Assembly (NCBI RefSeq): GCF_018279705.1
Contig: NZ_CP036498.1
Coordinates: 3,489,001-3,553,000, forward strand
DNA length: 64,000 nt
Direction of reading: 5' to 3'
Source of the DNA: Tardiphaga alba
GTDB lineage: Bacteria; Pseudomonadota; Alphaproteobacteria; Rhizobiales; Xanthobacteraceae
How positions within the stretch are numbered: position 1 is the stretch's first letter; each line of letters begins with the position of its first letter. The notes beneath the pieces were generated by a model. The model searched no databases and was not told where the DNA came from. It saw only the letters and a program-made list of their open reading frames with translations. The position numbers were made by a program, and so were the translations under genes. This document shows, in pieces, positions 1 through 10,089 of this stretch.

Positions 1-302
1 GTCAAAATCTGCGACAGCGGGATGGCGACCGACGACCAGATCGTCAGCATCCCGATGCTGACGATGTAGCCGGTGATCGCCGAGGTGAGCACCTTCGGCC
101 ACAATCCCATCTTGTCTTCGAGGAACCAATCCTCGCCCCACATGATCAGCGAGGGAATGAGACCGAACCAGTAGGCAAAAGGCAGGCCCATGATGAAGCC
201 GGGAAACCCGCCGATCACTTTCCCGCTGAGCACTTCGCGGATTTCAAATGTGGCAAAGCCAACCGCCGGACCAAGCAGCAGAAAGAGCAGGAAGCGTTTC
301 AT
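1..302 (-). CDS. Small integral membrane protein, C-terminus cut off by window edge
   Basis: An open frame begins with ATG at 302 and runs off the window after 100 codons. The protein starts MKRFLLFLLLGPAVGF and has about three hydrophobic segments separated by a short acidic, Trp-rich stretch (MWGEDWFLEDKMGLWP), so it is probably an inner-membrane protein. It lies on the same strand and just downstream of the DUF1467 gene, at the tail of the nuo-birA-rnj-mce gene string. I do not recognise the family with confidence; a conserved rhizobial DUF membrane protein is likely. No function can be assigned. Confidence 0.6.
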   Translation of the reverse strand, partial: MKRFLLFLLLGPAVGFATFEIREVLSGKVIGGFPGFIMGLPFAYWFGLIPSLIMWGEDWFLEDKMGLWPKVLTSAITGYIVSIGMLTIWSSVAIPLSQIL

Positions 303-351
303 GCGATGGCTCCAAGCAATATGCGATCAAATCCAGGCTTCGCTCTCGATC

Positions 352-627
352 CTAGAGCGGCACGCCCATCAGTTTCGATAGACGCTCGATATTGAGATAG
401 CCCGCATTGTTTGCGGCCATGCCGGCGGCAAAAAACACGGCTGACAGCAATGTCGTCCAGATCAGCTTACGCCCCATCCGCGCCATCACGGGCGCGCCGG
501 GGTCGGTGCCTTCGACGCCCTCGCCGGCTTCCTGCTGGCTGCGCACGCCGAAAGGCAGCGTCAGGAACAGCGTGACCCACCAGATCACGAAGTAGATCGC
601 CAGCGCTGTCGAGATCGTATAGGCCAT
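352..627 (-). CDS. DUF1467 family membrane protein
   Basis: A 91-residue protein with two predicted transmembrane helices: residues about 3-23 (ISTALAIYFVIWWVTLFLTL) and about 54-72. A short polar loop rich in Glu and Gly lies between them. The sequence PFGVRSQ just after the first helix is typical of DUF1467 proteins, which are small, conserved in Rhizobiales and of unknown function. I chose ATG 627 because it leaves only 7 bases after the mce stop and gives the family's usual length; a longer upstream start would read back into mce. It is co-directional with mce and probably co-transcribed. Confidence 0.8.
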   Translation of the reverse strand: MAYTISTALAIYFVIWWVTLFLTLPFGVRSQQEAGEGVEGTDPGAPVMARMGRKLIWTTLLSAVFFAAGMAANNAGYLNIERLSKLMGVPL

Positions 628-634
628 CGCGCCC

Positions 635-1039
635 TCAGGACTGTTCGATTTCGACCAACGCGCCGGAGAAATCCTTCGGATGCAGGAACAGCACGGGCTT
701 GCCATGGGCGCCGATCTTCGGCTCGCCATCGCCCAGCACGCGCGCACCTTCCTTGATCAGCTGATCGCGCGCCGCGATGATATCCGGCACTTCGTAGCAA
801 AGATGATGAATGGCGCCGTCAGGATTGCGCTCGACGAATTTGGCGATGGTCGAGTTCTCGCCGAGCGGCTCGATGAATTCGATCTTGGTGTTCGGCAGCG
901 TCGCGAACACGGTGTAGACGCCATGTTCAGGCAGCGGCACGCGGTCGGAAATCTCGGCGCCGAACGCGGTGCCGTAGATCTTGGCGGCCTTGGCCGCGTC
1001 AGCAACCGCGATCGCCACGTGATTGAGCCTGCCCAGCAT
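635..1039 (-). CDS. mce: Methylmalonyl-CoA epimerase
   Basis: 134 residues of the vicinal-oxygen-chelate (glyoxalase) fold. The start MLGRLNHVAIAVADAAKAA carries the first metal His, and the later motifs HHLCYEV and LVEIEQ supply the others. The enzyme interconverts (R)- and (S)-methylmalonyl-CoA in the propionyl-CoA to succinyl-CoA route, in the cytoplasm. Its length matches the family. It follows the RNase J gene after 36 bases and precedes DUF1467. The order nuo-birA-rnj-mce is, as I recall, common in Rhizobiales, which supports the assignment. Confidence 0.9.
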   Translation of the reverse strand: MLGRLNHVAIAVADAAKAAKIYGTAFGAEISDRVPLPEHGVYTVFATLPNTKIEFIEPLGENSTIAKFVERNPDGAIHHLCYEVPDIIAARDQLIKEGARVLGDGEPKIGAHGKPVLFLHPKDFSGALVEIEQS

Positions 1040-1075
1040 AATGTTTCCTCCGTGTTTTTCTTCAGTTTTGTTGTC

Positions 1076-2752
1076 TTACTGATCGACTGTCAGGACCTGC
1101 ACATAGCAGATGGTCTTCTTACCCCAATGCTCGGCCAGCGTTGAGCGGACAGCTCGCCGCACCGACTCCGCCATCGCATCGGGATCACGCTTGCGCGCCT
1201 TGGGGAGGTTCTCCACCACTTCGAGCACGATGTCGTAGACGATATCGTCGAGCAGCTGACCGGAGCTGTTGCGTTCGGGAATGCCGATCAGATCGACTGC
1301 GGGATCATCGAGCAGATCGCCCTTGCTGTTGATGGCCAGTGCAACCATGGCGCAGCCGGCGAAGCCGAGACGACGGCGTTCGGTGACGGCGCGCGACTTC
1401 TCGCTTTCGAGGATCGCGCCGTCCTTGAACAATCGGCCCGACGGCAATTCGTCGATCACGGCGGAATCTCCGGGGCCGAGCTTCACGAGGTCGCCTGTCT
1501 TGACGATCATCACCTTCGGCACGCCGCAGGCACGCGCGAGCTTGGCGTGTTCGCTCAGATGCAACGCCTCACCGTGAACCGGGATCAGCAATTCCGGGCG
1601 CACCCAGGAAATCATGTCGCGCAATTCGTCGCGGCGCGGATGGCCGGAGACGTGCACCAGCGCGTCACGGTCGGTGATGACTTCGATGCCTTGGGTGACG
1701 AGACCATTGATAATGGTGCCCACGGCCTTCTCGTTGCCGGGAATGGTGCGCGACGAGAAGATCACGGTGTCGCCCTTGTTGAGCGTCACCAGCGGATGAT
1801 CGTCATTGGCGATGCGCGCCAGTGCTGCACGGCTTTCGCCCTGGCTGCCAGTGCACAGCGCCAGAACCTTGTCCGGCGGGAAGTGTCCGTAATAGTCGGC
1901 GTTGCGGAAGGCCGGCAGGCCGTCGAGATAGCCACATTCACGCGCCACCTGCACGACACGTTCCATGGCGCGGCCGACGAGGACGACTTCGCGGCCTGCG
2001 GCCTGCGCAGCTTCGGCGACGGCGCGCACGCGGGCGACGTTCGACGCGAAGGTCGTGACGGCCACGCGGCCTTTGGACGCCATCACCAGTTTTGTCAGTG
2101 TCGCGGCGACTTCCATTTCGGATGGTGAGCGACCATCGCGAACGGCGTTCGTGGAGTCACCGATGATCGCCAGCACGCCCTCGTCGCCGAGTTCGCGGAG
2201 ACGCTTCTCGTCGGTGGGCTTGCCGATGATCGGGGTCGGATCGATTTTCCAGTCGCCGGTATGCAGCACGGTGCCGACGGGCGTATGCAACGCGATGGCG
2301 TGGGATTCCGGGATCGAATGCGCGACCGGGATCATCTCGACTTCGAACGGGCCGACATTGAAACGCGAGCCGGACTCGACAACGGTAACCGGGATTTTCG
2401 GCGCGCCACGCTCGGCCGCGCATTTCGCCTCGAACAGCGACGCCGAGAATTTTGTCGCATAGATCGGGCATTGCAGCTTCGGCCAGAGATCGATGATGGC
2501 GCCGAAGTGATCCTCATGGGCATGCGTCAGCACGAGACCGACGAGGTTCTTCTTCTGCTTTTCCAGAAACGTGATGTCGGGCATCACCAGGTCGATGCCG
2601 GGCAGATGTTCTTCGTCGCCGAAATAGACGCCGAGATCGATCGCCAGCCAGCTACGCTGATGCCGGTTGCCGAGGCCATAGATCGACAGGTTCATGCCGA
2701 TCTGGCCGACGCCGCCGAGCGGCGAGAATGTCAATTCGTCGGGTCGTGTCAT
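1076..2752 (-). CDS. rnj: Ribonuclease J (metallo-beta-lactamase RNase)
   Basis: 558 residues. The metallo-beta-lactamase motif LTHAHEDHFGAI is present near residue 75, followed by HTGDWKID and the beta-CASP motifs, including HVSGHPRRDEL and PVHGEALHL. RNase J has 5'-3' exo- and endonuclease activity in RNA maturation and decay. I chose ATG 2752 (MTRPDELTFSPLGGVGQIG) because its first four bases overlap the birA stop (ATGA), which implies translational coupling. An in-frame extension to 2845 lies inside birA and has no conserved sequence. Confidence 0.93.
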   Translation of the reverse strand: MTRPDELTFSPLGGVGQIGMNLSIYGLGNRHQRSWLAIDLGVYFGDEEHLPGIDLVMPDITFLEKQKKNLVGLVLTHAHEDHFGAIIDLWPKLQCPIYATKFSASLFEAKCAAERGAPKIPVTVVESGSRFNVGPFEVEMIPVAHSIPESHAIALHTPVGTVLHTGDWKIDPTPIIGKPTDEKRLRELGDEGVLAIIGDSTNAVRDGRSPSEMEVAATLTKLVMASKGRVAVTTFASNVARVRAVAEAAQAAGREVVLVGRAMERVVQVARECGYLDGLPAFRNADYYGHFPPDKVLALCTGSQGESRAALARIANDDHPLVTLNKGDTVIFSSRTIPGNEKAVGTIINGLVTQGIEVITDRDALVHVSGHPRRDELRDMISWVRPELLIPVHGEALHLSEHAKLARACGVPKVMIVKTGDLVKLGPGDSAVIDELPSGRLFKDGAILESEKSRAVTERRRLGFAGCAMVALAINSKGDLLDDPAVDLIGIPERNSSGQLLDDIVYDIVLEVVENLPKARKRDPDAMAESVRRAVRSTLAEHWGKKTICYVQVLTVDQ

Positions 2753-3561
2753 TGTCCAGTCCTTGCCGACGCCGCGGAGCCGAAGTGAACGTCGCCCGCC
2801 GAGATCGGCACGCGCCGGCCATCTGCAGTCGCGACGATCAGACAACCGGCGTCGTCAATCGTATCGAAGATTCCAGAAAGTGTGGAGTTTCCAGCCTGTA
2901 CGGACACGGGATCGCCGAGTCCAGCGGCACGATCCAGCCATTTGGCCCGGATGGCGCCAAAACCGCGCCCATTGTCCCAGATGGCGCGATATTCCGCCCA
3001 TGCGTCCGAAAGCGCGGTGAAAAGCCCCTCGGCATCGACATCGAGGCCGAGTTTTCGCAGCGAAGTTGCGGGATATGGCGTGTCTTCCGGATGCGCCACC
3101 ACATTGGTGCCGATGCCGACCACCACGGCGAGACCGGATGGAACCGCCTCGGCTTCGAGCAAAATACCGGACAGCTTGGCCTTTCCGGCCAGCACGTCAT
3201 TCGGCCATTTCAGCCGGAATTCCATCGCGTCCGCGTCAGGCGCGCGCATGCGCGCTTCCAGGCTGACGCGCTGCAGGGCGGCTTCCAGCGCGAGGCCGGC
3301 GGCGAAGCCGAGGGTCGCGGCCTGGGCCGGCGCCAGATCCATCACTTCGAGAATGCTGCTTGCGAGATTGCCACGCGGCGCGCTCCATGGACGATGGCGG
3401 CGTCCCCTGCCCGCGGTCTGCTCTGTCGTTACGAACCACATCGGACCGCGCCCGCCTGCGCGGGCTCGGTCCATGGCTTCGGCATTGGTGGACCCTAAAC
3501 TGTCAAAGGCGGCGAGCGTGGTGCCCGCCGCCAATGCACGTGGCCCGAGGGCGAACGCCAC
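2749..3561 (-). CDS. birA: Biotin--[acetyl-CoA-carboxylase] ligase
   Basis: 270 residues. The biotin ligase motifs DSLGSTNAEAM, TAGRGRRHRPW (biotinyl-adenylate loop) and LKWPNDVL are in the right order. The protein has no N-terminal DNA-binding domain, so it is a monofunctional ligase that attaches biotin to carboxylase carrier proteins and not a BirA repressor. The start is GTG at 3561, which shares one base with the nuoN stop (TAGTG); the 3' end overlaps rnj by four bases. It is therefore part of the nuo transcriptional unit or a direct read-through from it. Confidence 0.93.
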   Translation of the reverse strand: MAFALGPRALAAGTTLAAFDSLGSTNAEAMDRARAGGRGPMWFVTTEQTAGRGRRHRPWSAPRGNLASSILEVMDLAPAQAATLGFAAGLALEAALQRVSLEARMRAPDADAMEFRLKWPNDVLAGKAKLSGILLEAEAVPSGLAVVVGIGTNVVAHPEDTPYPATSLRKLGLDVDAEGLFTALSDAWAEYRAIWDNGRGFGAIRAKWLDRAAGLGDPVSVQAGNSTLSGIFDTIDDAGCLIVATADGRRVPISAGDVHFGSAASARTGQ

Positions 3562-4997
3562 TAGAACAGCGACTTCGCTGCCAGCTGTGCTGCGCTGACC
3601 AGCGGAGCCGGATAGACGAAGAACAGGATGTTGAACACGCCGGTCACGGCCAGAACGGTGCGCAGTTCCACGCGCATCGGATCGAGCGCGCCCTTGGGCT
3701 CATCGAAATACATCAGTTTGACGATGCGCAGATAGTAGAACGCACCGACGACCGAAGCGAGCACACCAACCACGGCGAGCACGAACAGACCCGACTTGAT
3801 GGCGGCCATGAACACGTAGAACTTGCCGAAGAAGCCCGCGAGCGGCGGCACGCCGGCCAGCGAGAACAGGAACATCGCGAAGAAGAACGCCACGACCGGA
3901 TTGGTGCGCGACAGACCGGCGAAGTCCGCGATCGTCTCAACCGGCTTGCCGTCGCGCTTCATGGTCAGGATGATGGCGAACGAACCGAGGGTCATCGCGA
4001 CATAGATGGCGATATAGACCAGCACGCCCTGCGCGCCCTCTTGCGTACCCGGTGCGAGACCGACCAGGGCAAAGCCCATATGGCCGATCGACGAGTAGGC
4101 CATCAGGCGCTTGATGTTGGTCTGGCCGATGGCGGCGAACGAGCCGAGCACCATCGACGCCAGCGACACGAACACCACGATCTGCTGCCACTGCACCATG
4201 ATCCCGGGGAATGCGGTGAGCGCGACGCGGGTGAACACGGCAAGTGCTGCGACCTTCGGGGCCGAGGCGAAGAACGCAGTGACCGGCGTTGGAGCGCCCT
4301 CATAGACGTCCGGCGTCCACATGTGGAACGGCACGGCCGAGACCTTGAAGCAGAGACCGGCGAGCAGGAACACGAGACCAAACACGAGACCGATACTGCC
4401 GGTCTTGGCTTCGGCAGCGATGCCGGCCAGATTCACGGTGCCGGTGAAGCCATAGACCATCGAGGCGCCATAGAGCAGCATGCCCGACGACAGCGCGCCG
4501 AGCACGAAATACTTCAGGCCGGCTTCGGTGGATTTTGCATTGTCGCGGTTCGAGGCGGCGACGACATAGAGCGCGAGGCTCATCAGTTCGAGGCCGAGAT
4601 ACAGCATGATCAGGTCGCCGGCCGAGATGAGCACCATCATGCCGATGGTCGAAAGCAGAACCAGGATCGGATATTCGAAGATGCGGCGGGTGTCGTGCTC
4701 GAGGAATTCGCGCGACAGCAGCAGCGTGGCGGCGGAAGCGATCAGCGCGAGGACTTTCAGGAAGCGTGCATAGTCATCGACGATGAAGCTGCCGCCGAAG
4801 GTGACCAGCTTGCCCGCGGGCAGCATGATCTCGGCGACGCCGGTGACGATCAACAGGCAGATGGCGAGAGCTGTCACCAGCCCCGTCACCTTCGGCCCGT
4901 TGAAGGCGCCGATCATCAAAAGCACCATCGCGCCCACTGCCAGGATCAGTTCCGGCAGCACGGGCAGTAGTGAATATCCAGCGGTCGTAATGGTCAT
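3561..4997 (-). CDS. nuoN: NADH-quinone oxidoreductase subunit N
   Basis: 478 residues and highly hydrophobic, with about 14 transmembrane helices of the Mrp-antiporter-like fold. The conserved stretches KVSAVPFHMWTPDVYEGAPTPVTAFF and LMAYSSIGHMGFAL include the lysine and glutamate positions used in proton pumping. It is the last complex I gene of the operon, separated from nuoM by 23 bases. Its stop overlaps the birA start. Length and order are as expected. Confidence 0.96.
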   Translation of the reverse strand: MTITTAGYSLLPVLPELILAVGAMVLLMIGAFNGPKVTGLVTALAICLLIVTGVAEIMLPAGKLVTFGGSFIVDDYARFLKVLALIASAATLLLSREFLEHDTRRIFEYPILVLLSTIGMMVLISAGDLIMLYLGLELMSLALYVVAASNRDNAKSTEAGLKYFVLGALSSGMLLYGASMVYGFTGTVNLAGIAAEAKTGSIGLVFGLVFLLAGLCFKVSAVPFHMWTPDVYEGAPTPVTAFFASAPKVAALAVFTRVALTAFPGIMVQWQQIVVFVSLASMVLGSFAAIGQTNIKRLMAYSSIGHMGFALVGLAPGTQEGAQGVLVYIAIYVAMTLGSFAIILTMKRDGKPVETIADFAGLSRTNPVVAFFFAMFLFSLAGVPPLAGFFGKFYVFMAAIKSGLFVLAVVGVLASVVGAFYYLRIVKLMYFDEPKGALDPMRVELRTVLAVTGVFNILFFVYPAPLVSAAQLAAKSLF

Positions 4998-5020
4998 AGC
5001 GAGATCCTGGTCCGCTGCGG

Positions 5021-6544
5021 TCAGTGCAGCAGTGCCGCGGCCTTCACGGCAGCGGTTGCGGCAGCATAATTCTTGACGACGAGATCAACCGAGGCCGCCG
5101 ACATATCGAGGACGGGCTTCGGATAGACACCGAACAGAATGGTGAGAATGGCGAGCGGCACCAGCAGCAGGCCTTCGCGGACGGTCATGTCCTTCATGCC
5201 CATCAGCGACGGCTTGGTCATCTCGCCGAACACCACCTTGCGGTAGAGCCACAGCGCATAGGCCGCCGAGAGAATGACGCCGGCGCAGGCGACAGTCGCG
5301 GTCGGGATCGAGACCTTGAAAGTGCCGAGCAGCGTCAGGAATTCGCCGACGAAGCCCGAGGTGCCGGGCAGACCGACATTGGCCATGGTGAACACCATGA
5401 ACAGCATCGCGTAGATCGGCATCCGGTTGACCAGACCGCCATAGGCCGCGATCTCGCGGGTGTGCATGCGATCATAGGCAACGCCGACGCAGAGGAACAG
5501 CGCGCCCGACACGATGCCGTGCGAGATCATCTGGAACACCGCACCGGCCACACCCTGCTGGGTACCGGCGAAGATGCCCATGGTGACATAGCCCATGTGC
5601 GCGACCGACGAGTAAGCGATCAGCTTCTTGATGTCTTCCTGCATCAGCGCGACGAGCGAGGTGTAGACGATCGCGATGGCCGAGAGCGTCCACACCATCG
5701 GCGCGAAATACAGCGATGCATCCGGGAACATCGGCAGCGAGAAGCGCAGGAAGCCGTAGCCGCCCATCTTCAGCATGATCGCAGCCAGCACGACCGAGCC
5801 TGCAGTCGGCGCTTCCACGTGGGCATCCGGCAGCCAGGTGTGCACCGGCCACATCGGCATCTTCACCGCAAACGAGGCGAAGAAAGCCAGCCATGCCCAC
5901 ATCTGCAGGTTACGCGGCATCGCGGTCTGCATCAGCGTCGGGATGTCGGTGGTCCCCGCCTGCCAGTACAGCGCCATGATGGCCAGCAGCATCAGCACCG
6001 AGCCAAGGAACGTGTAGAGGAAGAACTTGAAAGACGCATAGACGCGGCGCGGGCCGCCCCAGATGCCGATGATGAGGAACATCGGGATCAGGCCGCCTTC
6101 GAAGAACAAATAGAACAGCACGAGATCGAGCGCCGAGAAGGTGCCGATCATCAGCGTTTCCAGAACCAGGAACGCTATCATGTATTCCGGCACCCGCTTC
6201 GAGACCGACTTCCACGAGCACAGGATGCAGAACGGCATCAAGGCGGTGGTCAGGATCACGAACGGGAACGAAATGCCGTCAACGCCCATGTGGTAGTTGA
6301 TGGTCGCTGCCAGCCAGGGCGCCTTTTCGACGAACTGGAAGCCGGCATTCGAACCGTCGTAGCGCGCCACCATGATCAGTGACACCGCGAAGGTGATGAT
6401 CGTGGTCCAGAGCGCGATCCACTTGGCGTTACGATCGGCAGCCTCGTCGCGGCCGCGGGCCATCAGATAAACGAGGATGGCGCCGACGACCGGCAGGAAG
6501 GTGGTGACCGAGAGGATCGGCCAGGTCATGACAGAGCCGGACAT
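5021..6544 (-). CDS. nuoM: NADH-quinone oxidoreductase subunit M
   Basis: 507 residues with antiporter-like membrane domain motifs: [38 protein letters not shown] and [15 protein letters not shown]. It forms one of the proton channels of complex I. ATG 6544 is placed in a TAATG junction with the restored nuoL stop, which supports it. An internal ATG at 6529 (MTWPILSV) matches the usual family N-terminus, so the true start could be five codons later. Confidence 0.95.
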   Translation of the reverse strand: MSGSVMTWPILSVTTFLPVVGAILVYLMARGRDEAADRNAKWIALWTTIITFAVSLIMVARYDGSNAGFQFVEKAPWLAATINYHMGVDGISFPFVILTTALMPFCILCSWKSVSKRVPEYMIAFLVLETLMIGTFSALDLVLFYLFFEGGLIPMFLIIGIWGGPRRVYASFKFFLYTFLGSVLMLLAIMALYWQAGTTDIPTLMQTAMPRNLQMWAWLAFFASFAVKMPMWPVHTWLPDAHVEAPTAGSVVLAAIMLKMGGYGFLRFSLPMFPDASLYFAPMVWTLSAIAIVYTSLVALMQEDIKKLIAYSSVAHMGYVTMGIFAGTQQGVAGAVFQMISHGIVSGALFLCVGVAYDRMHTREIAAYGGLVNRMPIYAMLFMVFTMANVGLPGTSGFVGEFLTLLGTFKVSIPTATVACAGVILSAAYALWLYRKVVFGEMTKPSLMGMKDMTVREGLLLVPLAILTILFGVYPKPVLDMSAASVDLVVKNYAAATAAVKAAALLH

Positions 6545-8633
6545 TAGTGGCCCCCAGGCCGAAGATAAACCAGGTGATCAACCCGGCGACGCCGATCAGC
6601 ATCGCGAAGGCATAGTGATAGAGGTAGCCGGTCTGCACCTTGACGACACCGCGGGTGACGTCGAGCACGCGGGCGGACACACCGTCAGGGCCGAAGCCGT
6701 CGATGACCATGCCGTCGCCCTTCTTCCACAGGAAGTGACCGATGCACTTCGCCGGACGGACGAAGATGAGGTCGTACAGCTCGTCGAAGTACCACTTGTT
6801 GAGCAGGAACTTGTAGAGCAGCGGATGCTGGTTCGCGAGTTCCACCGGCAGATACGGCTTGCGGATGTAGAACAGGTACGAAATCAGGAAGCCGACCACC
6901 ATCATCACCGTCGGCAGATACGGCACCCAGCCAGGCAAGTGATGCATCGCGTCGAGGATGTGCGGGTTCATCTTCAGCGACTCCCGGAAGAACTCGCCGA
7001 CGTGATGGCCAGCGAATGCTTCCTTGAACGGGAAGCCGGCAGCGAACGAACCGATACCGAGAATGGCCAGCGGGAACAGCATCCACATCGGCGGTTCATG
7101 CGCGTGATCATAATGCTTCTGATCATGCGGCTTGCCGTGGAATGTTTTGAACACCAGACGCCAGGAATAGAACGACGTCAGCAGTGCCGCGACCGTGGTC
7201 ATCAGGAAGCCGTAGAAGGCGAACGGGTTGCTCGAGGCGTAGGCCGCTTCGATGATCGCGTCCTTCGAGAAGTAACCGGCAGTGAACGGGAAACCGGTCA
7301 GCGCCAGGGTACCGATGGTCATCATCGCATAGGTGAACGGGATCTTGTTCCACAGACCACCCATCTTCCGGATGTCCTGCTCGTGATGCATCGCATAGAT
7401 CACCGAGCCCGAGCCAAGGAACAGCAGCGCCTTGAAGAAGGCGTGCGTGAACAGATGGAACATGGCGACCGAGTAGGCCCCCGTCCCCAGCGCCACGAAC
7501 ATGTAGCCGAGCTGCGAACAGGTCGAGTAAGCAACGATACGCTTGATGTCGTTCTGCACGAGACCGATGGTCGCCGCGAAGAAGGCCGTGGTGGCGCCGA
7601 CCAAAAGGACGACGGCCTGGGCATTCGGCGCGAGTTCGAACAGCGGCGACATGCGCGCAACCATGAAGACGCCCGCGGTGACCATGGTGGCGGCGTGAAT
7701 GAGCGCCGACACCGGGGTCGGGCCTTCCATCGCGTCCGGCAGCCAGGTGTGCAGCAGGAACTGCGCCGACTTGCCCATGGCGCCGACAAACAGCAGCAGG
7801 CAGATCAGGGTCAATGCATCGGCATGCCAACCGAAGAAATTGATGGTCTTGCCGGCCAGAGCGGGCGCACCAGCGAAGATGGCGTCGAAATCGGTCGTGC
7901 CCAGCAGCATGAAGATGCCGAAGATGCCAAGCAGGAAGCCGAAGTCGCCGACACGGTTGACCACGAAGGCCTTGATCGAGGCGGCATTCGCCGACGGCTT
8001 CTTGAACCAGAAACCGATCAGGAGATACGAGGCGAGACCGACGCCTTCCCAGCCGAAGAACAGCTGCAGCAGGTTATCCGCGGTCACCAGCATGAGCATC
8101 ATGAAGGTGAAGAGCGACAGATAGCCCATGAAGCGCGGCCGGTTCGGATCGTCTTCCATATAGCCGAGCGAATAGATGTGAACGAGCGACGACACCGTGG
8201 TGACGACGACCAGCATCACGGCGGTCAGCGTATCGACGCGCAGCGTCCAGGACAGCTGCAGGTCGCCCGAATTGATCCAGCTCAGCAGCACGACGCGGGC
8301 ATCGTGGTGATTGAAGGCGACATCGACGAAGGTGATCCAGGACAGCGCCGCCGATACCACCAGCAGGCCGGCGGTGATCAGCTCGGCCGCACGCGAACCG
8401 AACGCGGCGGGCTCTGCGACGTGGTGGTGATCGTCGTGGTCGTCATGGCCATGACCGTGATCGTCATGCGCATGCGACGCGTGAGCGTCGGCATGGCCGT
8501 GACCATGGTCGTCGTGACCATGCGCGTGGTCCATCTCGTCGCCGCTGGGGTTGCGCGCATGCGCCCCCATGAGGGCGATGGCGCCAGCGATCAGCGCACC
8601 GATCAGCGGCAGGAATACAAGAGCCTGGATCAT
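6544..8633 (-). CDS. nuoL: NADH-quinone oxidoreductase subunit L, apparent 1-base frameshift at 3' end
   Basis: About 696 residues if one G is restored. The antiporter-like core motifs [42 protein letters not shown] and [17 protein letters not shown] are intact. As written, the frame passes GLGATNVRL and runs on to 6429, 116 bases into nuoM. Adding one G to the GGGGG run near 6550-6554 gives an end GLGGH and a TAA that overlaps the nuoM ATG (TAATG). Residues 36-71 form an unusual loop with 16 histidines between the first two helices. The coordinates here follow the restored reading. Confidence 0.93.
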
Positions 8634-8640
8634 AACTGGC

Positions 8641-8949
8641 TCAGCCCTTCATCAGATTGACGTCTTCAACCGCGATCGAACCGCGGTTGCGGAAATATAC
8701 GACGAGCACGGCGAGACCGATCGCCGCCTCAGCAGCCGCGACGGTGAGCACCAGCAACGCAAACACCTGGCCGACGATGTCGCCGAGGAAGGTCGAGAAC
8801 GCCACCATGTTGATGTTGACCGAGAGCAGGATGAGCTCGATCGACATCAGAATGACGATGATGTTCTTCCGGTTCAGGAAGATGCCAAGAATACCCAGCG
8901 TGAACAGGATCGCCGCGACGGCGAGATAGTGTCCGAGACCGATGGTCAT
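8641..8949 (-). CDS. nuoK: NADH-quinone oxidoreductase subunit K
   Basis: 102 residues with three transmembrane helices. It begins [19 protein letters not shown] and has the family motif [20 protein letters not shown], which carries the conserved membrane glutamate. This small membrane subunit of complex I links the quinone site to the antiporter modules. The start overlaps the nuoJ stop by four bases (ATGA), and nuoL follows after 7 bases. Confidence 0.96.
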   Translation of the reverse strand: MTIGLGHYLAVAAILFTLGILGIFLNRKNIIVILMSIELILLSVNINMVAFSTFLGDIVGQVFALLVLTVAAAEAAIGLAVLVVYFRNRGSIAVEDVNLMKG

Positions 8950-9581
8950 TTGATCCAGCTCCCCGAATCCGAATCCTGCAGGCCCTGCCCGGCCGGCACC
9001 TTGCGCACATCCATGGCCATGGTCTTGGTGCGTGCGTTCTGGACGTTGATGTCCTGACGCTTGACGTAACCGCGATGGCGCAGCGTCAGCACGATGGCGC
9101 CGATCATAGCCACCAGCAGCACGAGGCCGGCAAGCTGGAAGTAATGGATGTAGGTCGTGTACAGCACGAGGCCGAGCGCCTCGGTGTTCGACACACCGCC
9201 CGGGATCGGCGCGGTGATCGCCTTGCCGGCATTCGGGTTCATCACCCAGCCACCTGCGACGAGCAGCAGTTCGGCCAGGAAGATCGCGCCGACCAACAGG
9301 CCGACCGGCAGATACTGGATGAAGCCTTCACGCAGCTGCGCGAAGTCGACGTCGAGCATCATGATCACGAACAGGAACAGCACCGCGACCGCGCCGACAT
9401 AGACGACGATCAAGAGCATCGCCAGGAACTCGGCGCCCATCAGGATGAACAGGCCTGATGCGTTCACGAAAGCGAGGATCAGGAACAGCACGGAATGCAC
9501 GGGATTGCGCGACGCGATCACCATGACCGCGCAGGCGACGCAAACGCCGGCAAACATATAAAAGAACAGTGCGGGAAACAT
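8946..9581 (-). CDS. nuoJ: NADH-quinone oxidoreductase subunit J
   Basis: 211 residues with five hydrophobic helices. The conserved stretch [27 protein letters not shown] is the NuoJ signature. It is a membrane-arm subunit of complex I. The C-terminal tail (residues about 170-211) is polar and probably cytoplasmic. The gene lies 12 bases after nuoI and overlaps nuoK by four bases. Confidence 0.96.
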   Translation of the reverse strand: MFPALFFYMFAGVCVACAVMVIASRNPVHSVLFLILAFVNASGLFILMGAEFLAMLLIVVYVGAVAVLFLFVIMMLDVDFAQLREGFIQYLPVGLLVGAIFLAELLLVAGGWVMNPNAGKAITAPIPGGVSNTEALGLVLYTTYIHYFQLAGLVLLVAMIGAIVLTLRHRGYVKRQDINVQNARTKTMAMDVRKVPAGQGLQDSDSGSWIK

Positions 9582-9593
9582 TATGACTTCCCC

Positions 9594-10082
9594 TTACCGG
9601 TACGGTGCATCGAGCGCGAGCGACTTGGCGATCTCGCGTTCCCAGCGGTCGCCATTGGCGAGCAGCTTGGCCTTGTCATAGAAAAGCTCCTCGCGCGTCT
9701 CGGTGGCGAATTCGAAATTCGGCCCCTCGACGATGGCGTCGACCGGACAGGCTTCCTGGCACAGTCCGCAATAGATGCACTTCACCATATCGATGTCGTA
9801 GCGCACCGTGCGGCGGGTGCCGTCGTTGCGGCGCGGGCCGGCCTCGATGGTGATCGCCTGTGCCGGGCAGACCGCTTCGCAAAGCTTGCACGCGATGCAG
9901 CGCTCTTCGCCGTTGGGATAACGGCGCAGTGCGTGCTCACCGCGGAAGCGTGGCGAGATCGGGCCCTTCTCGAACGGATAGTTCAAGGTCGGCTTCGGCT
10001 TGAAGAAATACCGCATGGCGAGGACGAACGCTTGCGCGAACTCCGCCAGCAGAAGCGAGTGAGCTGTTGCCCTGATATTCAT
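9594..10082 (-). CDS. nuoI: NADH-quinone oxidoreductase subunit I
   Basis: 162 residues of the ferredoxin type. Two 4Fe-4S motifs are visible: [16 protein letters not shown] and [16 protein letters not shown]. They carry clusters N6a and N6b, which pass electrons towards NuoB. ATG 10082 ([15 protein letters not shown]) was chosen over an upstream in-frame start that would overlap the nuoH 3' end. It lies 7 bases after the nuoH stop. Confidence 0.96.
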   Translation of the reverse strand: MNIRATAHSLLLAEFAQAFVLAMRYFFKPKPTLNYPFEKGPISPRFRGEHALRRYPNGEERCIACKLCEAVCPAQAITIEAGPRRNDGTRRTVRYDIDMVKCIYCGLCQEACPVDAIVEGPNFEFATETREELFYDKAKLLANGDRWEREIAKSLALDAPYR

Positions 10083-10089
10083 AGCGACC

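Noticed and set aside
6477..8660. A 727-codon open frame on the plus strand opposite nuoL
   Set aside because: It is the mirror of a conserved coding gene in GC-rich DNA, has repetitive Arg/His/Gln composition, no ribosome binding site and no recognisable domain. Similar long frames lie opposite nuoM, nuoN, nuoG, clpX and glnA.
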